Shown one piece after another: positions 24,432 through 35,974 of a DNA stretch of 64,000 nt. The notes below the pieces were generated by a model, which had not been told where the DNA came from, made no database searches, and saw nothing but the letters and a program-made list of their open reading frames with translations. The position numbers and the translations under genes were made by a program. The stretch comes from Bathynomus jamesi (Eukaryota > Arthropoda > Malacostraca > Isopoda > Cirolanidae). How positions within the stretch are numbered: the stretch's first letter is position 1; the number at the start of each line of letters is the position of its first letter. The DNA is taken from assembly GCA_023014485.1 (NCBI GenBank), contig JAJOZX010005778.1, positions 124,001-188,000 of the forward strand. Reading direction: 5' to 3'.

Positions 24432-25829
24432 ATTTTTATGTTAATTCATGCGTAAAAAGGTGTAAGTTGGAATCACGGGTGCCCAGGGATTTTTTGCGCC
24501 CGAATTGTTCATTCTGCATAATCTAAAACTGTGGTGTTCGGCTATATCGGAGATGTGGGCTTGCACTAGATTGTTCCGTTTAACTAAACAATTTATTTAA
24601 AGTAAATGGACATCGTAAGCATGCTTAATGTTTTAGTGACATTTCAATATTTTCGCTAAACCTACTTGTAACTCACTGAGTGTTGTGTTGCATGTAAACA
24701 AGTAGCTCTATTTTTCTATTGAAGAATGGCACATTTTATTTCAAGAACTTGTATGTATATGCGATTATCTATTTGTTATTAATCGTTAAATTTTACATGA
24801 TACTAATTGAATTAATCCCGCATGCCCCACTACCATTTTGACTACCGTGGTGTCTGGTACACGAATATATAGGTGACTAAATTGCATACATATATGTTTG
24901 GTAGAACACTATATATACACAAGAATCACTTCTTCCGTGCCCCGACCATTTTTTTTTCCAAATTTTTAGTAGTCGGAGTTGGGAGCCAGACCTCGCAACT
25001 TCTCGCAACTTCTCTGTAAATAAACCATTATTAGTACAATTAAAGCACGAGTTATTTAAATATTTAATATTGTAAGTTTAAGTTTAGGTTAAGTTTACGT
25101 TAGGGTTAGGTCAAGTTAGGGTATTGATAACTTATGTTAGCAGCCTGATTTACTTTGTATTTATTAATATATAGTTTCGTAATTTGATGTTTTACTCTTC
25201 GGGCTAACAACACAAATACCGGAGTACCCCTGTAAAACTCGCCCTCCATTTTCTTTAACTGTTGGGGTATCAGTTTGAAATTTAATGCACACTTGTTTAT
25301 TTATCTCACTATGTTTTATATGAAAATGAAAAAGTTTATTGGCTGTCCATATTCCATATGACAAATATTAATAATACAATAATAATTGGGAGTATGATAG
25401 AATCATTAATGTGTGGTAAAAGGAGAAATAAATAAGTTAACCCTAAAACTAAAATCTGGTTTAAAATTATATTAATATTTTTTTTATAAGTTATATTATT
25501 TGTATATATTAATGCAAAATTTGTTTCAAATAATTGGGAGTATGATAGAATCTTTAAAAGGTAAAAGACCTCCTGAAGGATCGGGGGTTTGTCAGATATC
25601 CCGACGAGGGGTGAGAGAAGTTGGTATTATTTGAAGTGTTATGACAGCGAGAACATCGAGGATCTCCTTAGTGTGTTTTATTTTAAGTTAGGTTACCCAC
25701 ATATGAAGGCCCTAGTCCCACCCCACAAACGCGTCTTAATAAAGGTTTTACTTTTTTCTATAGAAACCTACACACATCTCATATATATATATTGGGGGGT
25801 TTAAACCAATCTCTGACCTTGTTCAAGAT
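24431..25829. other. No recognisable gene
   Basis: AT-rich intergenic DNA. A short degenerate TTAGG-rich stretch lies at 25070-25125, and TGGGAGTATGATAGAATC occurs twice (25386 and 25536). I see no supported coding sequence. Confidence 0.5.
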
Positions 25830-26640
25830 GCAATGTTGCATGCAATTGCATTTCACTCAAACATTTTGCCATCATACGACTTCTGCTTCCTTTTCCGTCT
25901 TTTACTCCTCACTATTGTGCTAATTATAGACATGAGTAGTGTGGGTGCAAAATGGACGAGTGCAAGAATGTTGCAATGGTGCAATGAGATAATGATCAAT
26001 GTTGCAAGATGCTGTAAAAGGTTATGCAACAAGGGGAGGGGTTATGCAACAAGGGGAGGGGGTATGCAATGAAGGGGAGTGGGGTTATGCAACATCAATG
26101 TTACAAAGAGGGTAGGGTTGCGCAACAACTTAATGCTGCCAAGGGGGAGAGGGGAGAGAGCTTCGGGGGGAGAAGGGAGGATGACCTCCCCCCAAAGGGG
26201 TAGCCTTAACCTAGGAGAGAAAGAGAAAGGAGACGGAGGAGGTCTTTGGGGTAGAAAGTGGGATGTCCTCACCCCCCAAAGGGAAACCTAACTTAAGCCT
26301 TAACCTAAGAGAAGAGAGAGAGAGAGAGTTCTTTATTCCACCGGAATCCGACGCATTATGAGCGTCCAGTGGCCAAGCAGGTGTTATATAGAGGATCGTG
26401 AGTTGCCAGATATCACTTATTTATATATGGAGGGGATTACCAGATACCACCATTTATTTTAATTGTTCAGGTATACCTTATTAGTGTGAGATGCTAGATA
26501 CCACCATTTAATTTTATTTACATGAGTTGCCAAATAGTGTTTTTAATTGTTTAGGTATACCTTATTAGGTTGAGTTGCCAGGTTGCGCCATTTATTTTAG
26601 CTTATTTAGACGAGTTTCCACTTATTTATTTATTTATTAA
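25830..26640 (+). repeat. Dispersed repeat R1, solitary copy
   Basis: Three modules in order: a GTGCAAGAATGTTGCAAT block with GGTTATGCAACAAGGGGAGG tandem pieces, a CCCCCAAAGG-rich block, and repeated GAGTTGCCAGATACCACC pieces. The same modules in the same order flank transposase copy E at 58252-58770 (minus) and 62268-63132 (plus). This copy stands alone, with no coding sequence beside it, and may be a deletion derivative or a solo end. Confidence 0.7.
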
Positions 26641-27044
26641 AGGCAAGACCGACTTTCTCCTTAAAGTTGTTCAGCAAGAGAACTAATTATTTAAACGAAA
26701 CCCAATATTAACATTAAAAGAAATACACTAGACAATTGGTTTAGCAAGAAATCATCCCAATAACATATTCTCTAAGAATAATATTCAGTTCACCTATAAT
26801 TCGCTTTCATTTATTCCAAAATTTTAGAAAGTATAATGTGTCTATTTACTTTTGGCTATCGTTTCCATACACCTATATTTTTTATAAATAAATTTCAGCG
26901 AAAATTTTCAGCGAAATGGTTCAAAAACAATGCTACTTGACATCTTGTACTTTAGAACGGTTGCCTTTAGCATATAAAAGCACATGTCAGTAGAGTGATT
27001 TACTCTAAAGCCAAACCGAAAATGTCTATTTACTTTTGTCACTC

Positions 27045-27093
<49 letters not shown>

Positions 27094-27760
27094 AGATGTC
27101 TTCACAATTTCGTACAGTTTTTTTCAATCATTTCGGACAATAATCTGTTTTTCACTCCACCTTATACTAAATAGACAATAAACATTCTAAATATTCTATA
27201 AGAACAATATTCATTTTACCTATAATTCGAAAGGAAGGCATTCGTTAAAACTTTTTATTCGAGGAATGGAAGAAAAAACGATATAAGCTCGAAACAGGTG
27301 AATCGTTGAGTGGCCGCAAAGGCTGACCGCAAAAGGTACCTCGACCCACTTTCGCTTAGAAAAACGACGATGAAACCAACGCTCACTCCTTCAATTTTGC
27401 TCCCTTGCCACTACAGTGTATATATAAATCTATTTTATTTTTCTTTGCGTGTAATTTGTGTGTTATCTTCTTCATAGTTATTGTCTCTGTTATTGAAATG
27501 AAATGAATGAACGGAAAAATCGAAAAGGTTTATTATTATTATTAATACACATTTTTTTTCAAAATTAGCACACATGTACTTTGGAAGTACTCAACAATTG
27601 AATAAAATTACTTTTGCTAGTGAAGGTAAAACTGAATTTAAAATTCTTATATTAGTAATAATAGCTAACTCGGTTTTCCTTCTCCCCAAATTGTACATTT
27701 TGACAAAGCTCAAGCTTTTCACTCTGCCTTAGACCTACAGTTTAACGTTGAATCCGAACT
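26641..27760. other. No recognisable gene; (TA)n at 27049-27091
   Basis: AT-rich DNA. TGTCTATTTACTTTTG occurs twice (26842 and 27018), possibly the end of an old Tc1-like element. There is no transposase and no ORF I can support. Confidence 0.5.
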
Positions 27761-27767
27761 AAGCTGC

Positions 27768-27862
27768 AGCACGGACAGGCTGAAATTACAATGTCATCGC
27801 TCGGACTCGATCTCTCAACCAGCACCGCAGCGTCTTGACCACTAGGATACCTAGGGTGCCCA
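27768..27862 (-). repeat. tRNA-derived SINE or tRNA pseudogene
   Basis: On the minus strand there is an A-box-like TCCTAGTGGTCAAGACGCTG followed about 25 bases later by a B-box-like GATCGAGTCCGAG. This is the split internal RNA polymerase III promoter of a tRNA. The 3' side does not close into a clean acceptor stem, so it is more likely a SINE head than a functional tRNA gene. Confidence 0.5.
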
Positions 27863-27969
27863 CTTATCTACCAACCCAAGCAGACATTCATTTTCATAAG
27901 CAAAACACAATTTAATCACACTCCTACGCGAGAATTGGCAAGTAGAAAGTCAAACCGAATACATTAATC

Positions 27970-28039
27970 AAAGTTGAGGATCGAATAGTATGACCGCAAC
28001 CATATATTTTGCAAATATTTGAAACCATCGTGGCAATTA

Positions 28040-28075
<36 letters not shown>

Positions 28076-28530
28076 GTATATGTATTATATATATATATAT
28101 ATATATAGCCAAATCCACAAATCAGGAATCTTGGGAAAGCTGAGAATAGTATGACCGCAAAAATAGTATGACTGCAAAAAATATTAATGGACAAAAACAT
28201 TTTGCTTGTAGAGATCTAGATTTCTTATTTTCTAATGATCTTTGTGTCATCGGGTGTTACTGTGCTGTCTCTGGTAATGATCTATGTCAGGATTATGAAG
28301 AGTAGCGGCGCTAACTTTTTTCCTGTGGTACTGAGCTGAGCGACTCTCATGAAGATATTCCTGTAACGACTTGCATCCGAACTGGGAAAAATTGAGGATC
28401 AAATAGAATGACCACAAAAAATAATAATATAAAATATTGTCGTGATAAAGATGGTTGATCAATGTTACGAGGGATATTGCATAAAGGGGTGGGTTCTAAA
28501 ATGGGAAAACCGAGAAAAGTATGGGCGCAA
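27970..28530. repeat. Dispersed TAGTATGACCGCAA motif
   Basis: GAATAGTATGACCGCAA or close variants recur at about 27985, 28145, 28163, 28400 and 28515, with AT microsatellites between. Each is preceded by GAGGATC- or GAAAGCTGAG-type sequence. The spacing is irregular, so this is not a simple satellite. Confidence 0.6.
28200..28400 (-). pseudogene. LINE reverse transcriptase fragment
   Basis: On the minus strand a short stretch reads KKLAPLLFIIL, then DSTVTPDDTKIIRK, which corresponds to the VPQG...LLF...ADDTK region of a LINE reverse transcriptase like that at 16707-16976. It is about 60 codons with frameshifts and a stop. No other part of the element is adjacent. Confidence 0.55.
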
Positions 28531-28609
28531 ATGAAAATATTGTCGTGGTAGAGACGGCAAGGGGTAATACACGATGTGAGTATTAAATCTACGGAGAGAA
28601 TATAAAGAC

Positions 28610-28800
28610 ACCATTAGTCGACCAATCAGGACGCCCAAAGCATGGACGATTGGTAAACAATTTTATCATAGCCCCGCCCAGTTACATTGACAACCAATCA
28701 TTAAACTTACGAACCGCCTCTTAGTCTTTGGGGTGGTGCTAGATCATGCACATAAAAGGAAATATTTTCAGCTGGGAGTCACAGTAGTTATTTTCACCAG
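28610..28800 (+). promoter_or_regulatory. Candidate RNA polymerase II promoter
   Basis: Two CCAAT boxes (GACCAATCAGG near 28618 and AACCAATCAT near 28691), a GC box (CCCCGCCCA near 28672) and a TATA-like CATAAAAGG near 28750 lie in order before a start codon at 28822. The arrangement is typical of an animal or animal-virus core promoter. Confidence 0.55.
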
Positions 28801-28821
28801 TGAATAAACATTCCCTCCGCC

Positions 28822-31800
28822 ATGAATCAAGAACTTTACAGTTTACCGGATTTATATCAAGATGGTGACATTGTAGCGTTGTCCAAAATTAATCTTTTTA
28901 ACGCAGCTGACCGGGATGGATTATTTCCAACGCAAACCGTTGATGATATTTGCAATGACGCTTATGATTCGACGCAAAGGACTGCCGTAGAAATGTTAGT
29001 GCCTGTAATTTTATTTTTCTTAGCCAATTATTCGGAAAACTTATGTAATGTGCATGTCAGAAAGAGCACTGTTCTGGATTATTTCATCATATATATGGAG
29101 GGTTGTAGTAATTCTTCTCATCACATTAAAAATGCTTCATCCAGGTATCTGAAATTATAGATTAATTTGCATTTATGCTAAAATCCTGTTTTGATTCATT
29201 GAATTTTTTTATAGCAATCTTTTGCATGTTTTTTTATAAATTCAAATGTTATTCAGAATTATCTCTTAAAGGAACTTCTCTCAGCAGTTCAAAGATATCT
29301 TCACATTGTAATACTCTTACTATAGGTTAAGGTAGGTTGATTTTCCGCATTTTTTTAGATATCGACTTTTGACTAGTCGAGATAGTCAGGGCTTAATATG
29401 ATAATAAATGACAAAGAATTTCAGATCCCTAGCTTTAACCGTTTTTTGAGGAAACCGTTTCAAAAATCGTCAAAAAATCTTACCGAAAAATCATGCTATT
29501 TTCATAAAAAAATCCTGAAAAAAGTTACAATTTTATTGAAAAAAGTAAAAAAACATGTACAGAGTCAAATAGACACATTTAGATCCCAAGATCATCATAA
29601 TTTTCACTGTAAGAGCCCTTAGAAGCAAAGGAAGGCCTCATCTGGCGGCTTAGGGCTTTGGCCAGAATGTGTTTGTGCCTTGATTCGAGTCCATAAACAG
29701 TATGGGAAGCTCCAGTCTCCAGCCTCCAAATGTCACCTTCACGGCCCTTTCAACACTCTGAGAATTTGAAGGCAGATGAGGCAGCTCCAGCTTGGTGCCA
29801 TTCAGCAATACTTCTTGAAGCGCCTGGTCAGAAAAGTCTTCTGTGAAAGCAGGTTCACAGATGCCACTTTGAGAAAGGTTGATTAGTTCTGACCAGTGGA
29901 TAGCTTCAATGTTGATGGCTGTGATCTTCTTCAGCCTCTTCTTGGCTGGCTTCCCACTTCTGAAAGAATAATAATTAATTTATTTTTTATTCCAGTTTAA
30001 GATTTAATCCCTATTAGTCTCAGAATTGCTGATTTAACTTAACTTAAATTTAAAAAAAAAAACCTGAGTTCTATAAATCCCCATAATCGAATTTTTTTCA
30101 GAAAGAAGGTAAGATTATTTCCATTATCAGAGGGGAGGGGGGGAATTGGGATAAGAAAATGTGAAAAAAAATCGATTATGGGGATTTATAGAACTCGGGT
30201 CTTTTTTTTTATTAAATGAATCCCCATAATCAATTTTTTTTTCACATTTTTTTAAATTAATAAATGCTTACCTGATGGACAGAATTTTCTTGAGAGCAGC
30301 TTCTCTCACTTCCAAGTCATCAGACTTCATCATGGAGTACAGCACATTCTCGGGCAGCAAGGCAAAAGCATTGTACTTCAGGTTCTTGAAAGCAACACCC
30401 TGGATTTCTTCAGACTGCTGCTTGATCCTCTGGATCATGTTGAAGATGTACAGCTGCTGATTGTGGAACTTGCTGTCCCTTTTGATCTCAAACCAACTGA
30501 CTGCATACACTTCCACAATGAACTTGATGGCCTGGTAAAGCTTATCCTGTAGTTCTGGAGGGTAAGCACCTCTGGTCCACAGACACATCAATCTAATTGC
30601 CAAAATCAACCATCTTGCATGGTTTAATGGTCCAATTTTCCAGGCAGAAAATCTTGGGTTGACTTTGCCCCTGGAAATTCCAAGCACATACTCCAAAAGA
30701 AGCCTCTCGTCGCTACTGAGATCATTCAGTGTCTCCACAGCAAATTCCATGTCATCCAGGGGGCCACTGAGTTTGGTGAATTCCACTTGTGGCAGATCTT
30801 GGTAGTCAATTTCACAGAGTTTTCCCAGCGGACCAGTGAAAGCAGTGGGACTTTTGTTACTGCCATCAAGATGCTTGAAAACAGCTCTGAAAGGAAGCTC
30901 ATTCTAATGGAGTGAACAGACAATGGTGTGCAATTTCCGCTCAATTTTATTTTTTATTTTCCAGAGCTGTTACAAGGCCTCCCTCCCAGCTAGTGTTTGT
31001 ATGTGTGTTGTCAAGGAGGACAGCTTTCAGGGTATGAACACTGTTAAACTACTCCAAGACACTAGCAACTTCTTCACCAAGAAAAACTCCAGTCGCACCT
31101 TTAATTGGGATGACTCTGTGAGTAAGAAATGTTCCACTTTCACTTCCCGGCTCCTTTGTGAAAGTCAAATGGTGCTCTTGTCCCTTTCCTTTCTTCAGCT
31201 TAGTCTCCCCATTTTCATCCTTAACTTCTCTGTACAACAAAGTGTCCTTGTCAACTTTCCCATCAATCCCAATACAGACTAACTTTTCCAGACCCTTATT
31301 GTGCTCTTCATCACTTTTCACTTTCATTCTAGCTTTTTCGCTGTCCATTTTCGATTTATCAACTATTATCTGTTTCACATCAAGGCCAGGCTTAAGCAGG
31401 TCCATAGCTTGTAAGTCCAGGAGGAAGGCATTAGCAAGACTTGCCCCAAGATTGGAAGAAACATCACCCCTGATCAGTTCCATGGCATATCTGGGGGTTT
31501 TCAAAAAGCTGTAACCTCCACTTGGGTGCCTCCTTGGCTTGAACTCTTCAGCTTCACCACCAGATGGCTGAAATGAAAATAAAAAATAAATTACTAAAGC
31601 GAAAATGGGGGAAAATAGGGGAAAAGGTACGGAAAAATATGGGTAAAAATCGACGAAAATGGGCGGAAATAAGAATAAATTACTAAAGCGAAAATGGGGG
31701 AAAAATGGGGGAAATAGGGACAAAAAGTAGGGATAAATTCGGGTAAAAATGGGATAAGATATAAGAAAAAAATATATATACTTCTCCTGATTCTCCCGAG

Positions 31801-33501
31801 CTGGATTCAAAAGAAATAGGTTTTGAAGGTGTGGAGGCAAAAGTGGCCAAATCCACTTCCTGCTGCTGTTGAATCTGGCTCTGTAATCTTTCTGCTTCAA
31901 CTGCAGCCCTCTGGTCTCTCTTCACAGCAGCTTTATCTACAGATCCCAGCTGGAAAGAGCCCTTGGGTCCTATTTTGGCCCTCTGCTCTCTCAAGTATTC
32001 CCTCTCCTCTACTGGAACCTGAAATATTAAAGTATATTAAATAGCGGATCTAAAATAAGAGATAAAATCCTGAAAAAAAATTGATTATTAATTTCTATTA
32101 CCAAGGGGAGGAGAATTTCTATTACCAAGGGGGGGGAAGGAAGATTACAGGAGGAAAATTCGGATATTTTTCAATTAAAAGCATTGAATTTCCTTGCATT
32201 TAATAGGCACCTAATCGCACTAACTTAGGCCAGTTTAAAGTTAAAAAAATAATAACATTACCTTCTTACTGGGAAGACAAGTGCAGATTATGTGCTGTGT
32301 TTGACAATTTTCTTTCTTGCACTTCACAGCATTGTCATCACAGGGACTAACAGGTAGCTTACAGGTGCAAGCAGAAATGTCAAAAAGTTTATCCAGCTTT
32401 TCCTCCAGATTCTACTCCTGGACTGTAGAAAGAGATTTCCTGTTTATCTCTTTTGCTTTCTTGAAGCACACTTTATCCACCAATTTCACTGCATAATATT
32501 CCTCATACAGGGGCAGCCGCGGGTTCACTGCCTGCCAGATCTCAATCACATCCTTTGCTATCATTTTAGCAATATCATAGTCTTTCAAGTCCGGTTGGCT
32601 GTTTTGGAGGAAATAACTGTACTGTATAACTTGGCGGAGGGTAGGAGGCTCTGTTTTATCCAAAGGGGAAGGCTGGCCACTGAATTTTTTGGCACTATCA
32701 CTTCGAGTTAACACTGCAGACTTCCGTTTTTTACCCATTTTTATGAAATATCTGAAAATAAACAATTAAATGAACGCATCATAAAATAACTTAATTTAAT
32801 ACACATTTTATAGGTAAATATCATTAAAAAGTACAAAATAATACACTAATAAACATCTATAATGCATTTACAATAAGTTTCAAGCATCGTTTTGTTAAAA
32901 AAGCCGAATTTTAATTGATTATTTTGATGAAATAAGGTCCGATATTTGGTTTGTTTACATTGCGCGAATGCCGCGCGCGCTATTTTACGCGTAAAATTCG
33001 GCAATTTTACAACTTAAAAATAATTAACAATCCTCAAAAAATACAATCATTTTCACAAATATGAGTTGGTGCAACGTTTTTTATACATTAATACCTTTCT
33101 ATCTAGACTAGTCCAAGATCACAGTTCCAAAATCAATCTACCCTACAGTATAGGTATACTCTGTATATGTTTTGGGTTTTTATTAAAAATGATTCAGTAT
33201 GAACTAATGAATTATTCTTTCACCTTTAAGGTCCGATGAGGATTTGACAAGTGTTATACAATCTTTTCGTTTTGAAGAATCCCATGTCATGGACCCGAAT
33301 ACGGAGGTAGAAGATTTACCGAACAGTCAGCCCAACAATTGTCACATCATTAATGAAATAATGTAAGTGTTTTTTTTGTTTCGATCTTTTTTGGGGGAAG
33401 AAGACACAATGTATTTTCATCAATTTATTAAATGAAAGAAATCAACTTTTTAGTACAATAACCATCTTCAACCACAGAATATACAAACTAACATTATTGG
33501 T

Positions 33502-33535
<34 letters not shown>

Positions 33536-33659
33536 ATATATATGTATGTACAGGAACAAAACATCATACTACACAACGAGTACGCACAATCGGAAAACGG
33601 CTTTTTATCTGTCTGCATACCATTTCGTCGTTTTGTTGAGTGTAACACGGGTCGAATAA
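28822..33659 (+). CDS. Candidate spliced gene, three exons, unknown function
   Basis: Exon 1 (28822-29143) encodes about 107 residues starting MNQELYSLPDLYQDGDIV and ends at CAG|GTATCT. Exon 2 (33231-33361) begins after a TTTAAG acceptor and ends at AT|GTAAGTG. Exon 3 (33554-33659) follows a TACAG acceptor. Phases are compatible across both junctions, and the stop codon lies 2 bases before the stop of the convergent viral protease. Intron 1 holds hAT-like copy B with its target duplication, so it was only about 270 bases before that insertion. I recognise no domain; a hydrophobic segment lies in exon 1 (VPVILFFLANY). The convergent packing suggests an accessory gene of the adintovirus, but a host gene is possible. 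The exon 3 frame is the least certain part. Confidence 0.45.
29579..32738 (-). pseudogene. hAT-like transposase, copy B (spliced)
   Basis: The exons I can delimit are 32738-32262, 32018-31782, 31567-30272 and 29959-29579, all with GT-AG borders. In order they carry KLDKLFDISACTC and a Cys-rich HIICTC segment, a YLREQR motif, CIGIDGKVDK (first acidic residue), LLDNTHTNTSWEGG (second), CSLH-NELPFR (C-x2-H), GPLNHARW and QSVERAVK. Lesions seen: in-frame stops after STVQE (exon 1), after ASVLE, and inside the C-x2-H block, plus a frameshift after QSVERAVK. A frameshift in exon 3 also lies near 30930. It is dead but recent enough for every motif to be readable. Copy D is its closest relative here and shares two intron positions. 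Confidence 0.7.
30061..30212. mobile_element. Small MITE in the last intron of copy B
   Basis: Inverted ends of about 40 bases: CCTGAGTTCTATAAATCCCC at the left and its near-complement GGGGATTTATAGAACTCGGG at the right. Poly-A and poly-T runs lie outside. The interior is G-rich and non-coding. It is absent from the corresponding intron of copy D. Confidence 0.7.
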
Positions 33660-33661
33660 TT

Positions 33662-34050
33662 TTAAAAAATTATAAAGTCTTTACCATTTGACATATGCAT
33701 GAGAAATGAAAGGCAGTACATCCCGCACGTATTACTAAAATATCCTTGTAACCGGAAGGGGTTCCATACAACTTCGTGGATATGCAACTGATCGACAAAT
33801 TTTAAATGACAGGGTCACTCCATGGTTGAGTCCCGAGTGAATCAAAATAGTACAGGCGGTCCCTATTTTAAAAATAGATAGCAAACCAATGAATCCCTTC
33901 ATTACCAATAACATCTGTGTTCACAATAAGAATACGGCAATCTCGCGTAGTTTTCAAATTCAATGTTTCATTCTTCGCAAACACACAGATAAATTTGGAA
34001 CGTGTGATTCGTTCACTATTCATTACTCTCAGAAGTATATTCGCATTCAA
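33662..34050 (-). pseudogene. Adintovirus adenain-like cysteine protease (broken)
   Basis: The first 60 codons are open and contain ILIVNTDVIGNEGIHWFAIYF, where the histidine is the catalytic base of the adenovirus-type maturation protease. Downstream, after stops and a frame change, come a WNPFRLQGYFS segment (oxyanion glutamine) and a TCGMYC segment (nucleophilic cysteine), ending at 33662. So all active-site regions survive but the frame does not. In adenoviruses and Polintons this enzyme cleaves capsid and core proteins during virion maturation. It lies at the end of the minus-strand capsid gene block. Confidence 0.75.
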
Positions 34051-34100
34051 TTTTAAAAGTCAGTGATAACGCCCCTAAATCTGTCTATTTCTATTAGGGC

Positions 34101-35505
34101 TTATGACTCGAGGTATACTAGTACATTAATAGGCGCGTCTATAGGCTTGGTGAATTCCAACCTGACTGAGATGTTTCCACTCTGTTGTGGACTTAAATGT
34201 GTATTTACGCTAGCAGATAAGTCAGGTGTGATGTCAAACGGATAAAGGTTAAATTGATCAATGAAATCTTTCTGCGTTACCCCATTCCCGAGCTCATCAC
34301 AATCACCTGCAATATGGGCCAGATTACTATATGCTCTCGCGCAAAGCGGTAACACAGCGTCTGATGAATAGTCCGTGTCCAATTTTCCTCCCAACGCAAT
34401 GCCATTAACGTATAGAGTTATATTTTTAAGTCCGAAATTCTCGAATTTAAAGGCACACTTTTTATATTTTACATTCACCGAAGCATGGTTCTGCATTCCA
34501 ATTAACACCCTTTTAGGAAGATTTCCCAGGGCGATGTTTTCTATCTGCTTCGATGCCAACCCTGCTGGCACCGTGTATAGTTTGATTTGTGCTCTGTTAA
34601 TAGGGTATTTTACTGTGACGTTTAGTAAATTGTTTTCAATTTCTATTTGTTTTGGTGAACTTAATTTCACTCTCCGTACGCGGAGGTATGTCTCCATAAT
34701 GTGAACCACAACGGGTTTTCCTCCCTCTACTTGATCAACATCCAGATTGAAGCAGATCTCAGGATTCGTGCGGGTGAGCTTTATTTTCATATCCACCCCA
34801 TTCACAAGCAACTTCTCCTGGAATGTGAAATCTGTATGCAGGCGTCGAAAACACTCGTGTATCTTCTTTTAGAATTTTTAAATTTGTCCTTTATAATACT
34901 TTCGTCTTTAGTTTGATAATATCCCTAGGCACTTAAAAATGTATCCTTCGCTACTTTGGAAAAGTTGAGGACATTTTCCAGATAGGCTCGTAGGTGATAG
35001 TACCCCGTGCCTGCCGATACGTTGACCTGATTTAAATATACGTCACACTGGTTGAATATGGAGTGCAGAAAGTTTGTTTCAGGGTATACAGCATATTTGT
35101 CATCGCAGTCCGTTCCATCAGAATGGGCTATACGTAGTTTAGCGTACATGTGCACAGAGCTTGGACCAAAAAAGTAAGGGCCTGAGCTGGATATCACGAA
35201 TTGTATAGGGGCACTCGGGGAACTAATTGTGTTTAAAGGGTTAATTGTAATAAAGTCACTGTGTTCAATAGAAACTTGAGTTGGGGTAGTTTAGCGTACA
35301 TGTGCACACAGCTTGGATAAAAAAAGTAAGGGCCTGAGCTGGGTATCACGAATTCTATAGGGGCACTAGGGGAACTAATTGTGTTTAAAGGGTTAATTGT
35401 AATAAAGTCACTGTGTTCAATAGAAACTTGAGTTGGAGGCATCTCAAAGAGGGGTAACTCCGATTTACAGCATTGTGAACTACACGGATGGATGAAGCGT
35501 GCCAT
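34101..35505 (-). pseudogene. Adintovirus major capsid protein (hexon-like, broken)
   Basis: The N-terminal part starts MARFIHPCSSQCCKSELPLF at 35505, and the best-preserved part is the C-terminal 236 codons (34811-34101), including LLVNGVDMKIKLTRTNP. The type is the double jelly-roll capsid protein of Polintons/adintoviruses, often annotated in animal genomes as F54H12.2-like. Lesions are a 152-bp tandem duplication (35137-35440) that shifts the frame, a stop near 34931 and a frameshift near 34860. Function would have been the hexameric capsomer. The gene keeps its expected neighbours (core peptide upstream, protease downstream). Confidence 0.8.
35137..35440 (-). repeat. 152-bp tandem duplication in the capsid gene
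   Basis: The block beginning AGTTTAGCGTACATGTGCAC is repeated with a 152-base period and about 95% identity. As 152 is not a multiple of three, it breaks the capsid reading frame. Confidence 0.95.
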
Positions 35506-35575
35506 GACGAGTTAGAAATAGTGCCTCCTCTCTCGACAAGTAGTAAACAAACTATGATTCATGAGATCAATGTCC

Positions 35576-35974
35576 TTAGCTTATATCAGTCAAAAAATGG
35601 TCAAACATAGGCTTCATTCGCTTAGAACACTTCTTTTTTGATATCCTTTTACGCTTAATGCTACTTGATGGTAATCCCTTCTTCCGGACAGTCCTCTTTT
35701 TCTTCCCACCACCACGCATTTTTCTCTTTGCATCTTTGACGATTTCGTCCCGTCTACGCTTTAAGTGTCTTTTTAGAGCTTCTTTAGGTTTAACCCCAGC
35801 CATTATGTCTTCTGTAGTGTTAAGACCTGATTGTAGCGCTTTCCTTCCGAGGTATCTGGCACCCCTCTTCAGCAAAGGAACAGCAGTAGGTAGTATGGTT
35901 GAAAAAATGGACCCAAGTCCACTACCACGCTGGTATCTCACCCCTCGATAGACAGCGAAGGGCTTTCTGTCCAT
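35576..35974 (-). CDS. Adintovirus pX-like basic core/membrane peptide
   Basis: An intact 132-codon ORF. It has an N-terminal GSGLGSIFSTILPTAVPLL segment with amphipathic or hydrophobic character, followed by a very basic half (GGGKKKRTVRKKG, KRKRISKKK). This resembles the condensed-core or pX/pVI-type proteins next to the capsid gene in adintoviruses and adenoviruses, which bind packaged DNA or act on membranes. The start codon overlaps the stop of the upstream penton-like gene (TAATG), a tight virus-like arrangement. It is the only capsid-block gene here without a visible lesion; its small size makes that weak evidence for constraint. Confidence 0.7.
   Translation of the reverse strand: MDRKPFAVYRGVRYQRGSGLGSIFSTILPTAVPLLKRGARYLGRKALQSGLNTTEDIMAGVKPKEALKRHLKRRRDEIVKDAKRKMRGGGKKKRTVRKKGLPSSSIKRKRISKKKCSKRMKPMFDHFLTDIS

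Larger units (their letters stand above)
29327..33146 (-). mobile_element. hAT-like element, copy B
   Basis: The 3.8-kb unit has imperfect terminal inverted repeats: TTAAGGTAGGTTGATTTTCC at the left and, read inward, GTAGGGTAGATTGATTTTGG at the right. It is flanked by ACTATAGG (29319-29326) and AGTATAGG (33147-33154), an 8-base target duplication with one mismatch. The transposase gene fills it on the minus strand. It sits in intron 1 of the candidate spliced gene. Confidence 0.65.

Noticed and set aside
25070..25125. TTAGG-rich stretch suggesting an interstitial telomere
   Set aside because: Units are irregular and few (mixed TTTAGGTTA, TTAGGGTTAGG), too weak to call a telomeric array.
26842..27033. 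Tc1-like element with TGTCTATTTACTTTTG ends
   Set aside because: The two copies are in direct, not inverted, orientation and no transposase remains.
27768..27862. Functional tRNA gene
   Set aside because: A- and B-box-like motifs exist, but I could not fold a complete cloverleaf with an acceptor stem; a SINE head is more likely.
33554..33691. Alternative exon 3 frame ending at 33691
   Set aside because: That frame reads well but is out of phase with exon 2 and overlaps the antisense protease end; the in-phase frame stopping at 33659 was preferred.
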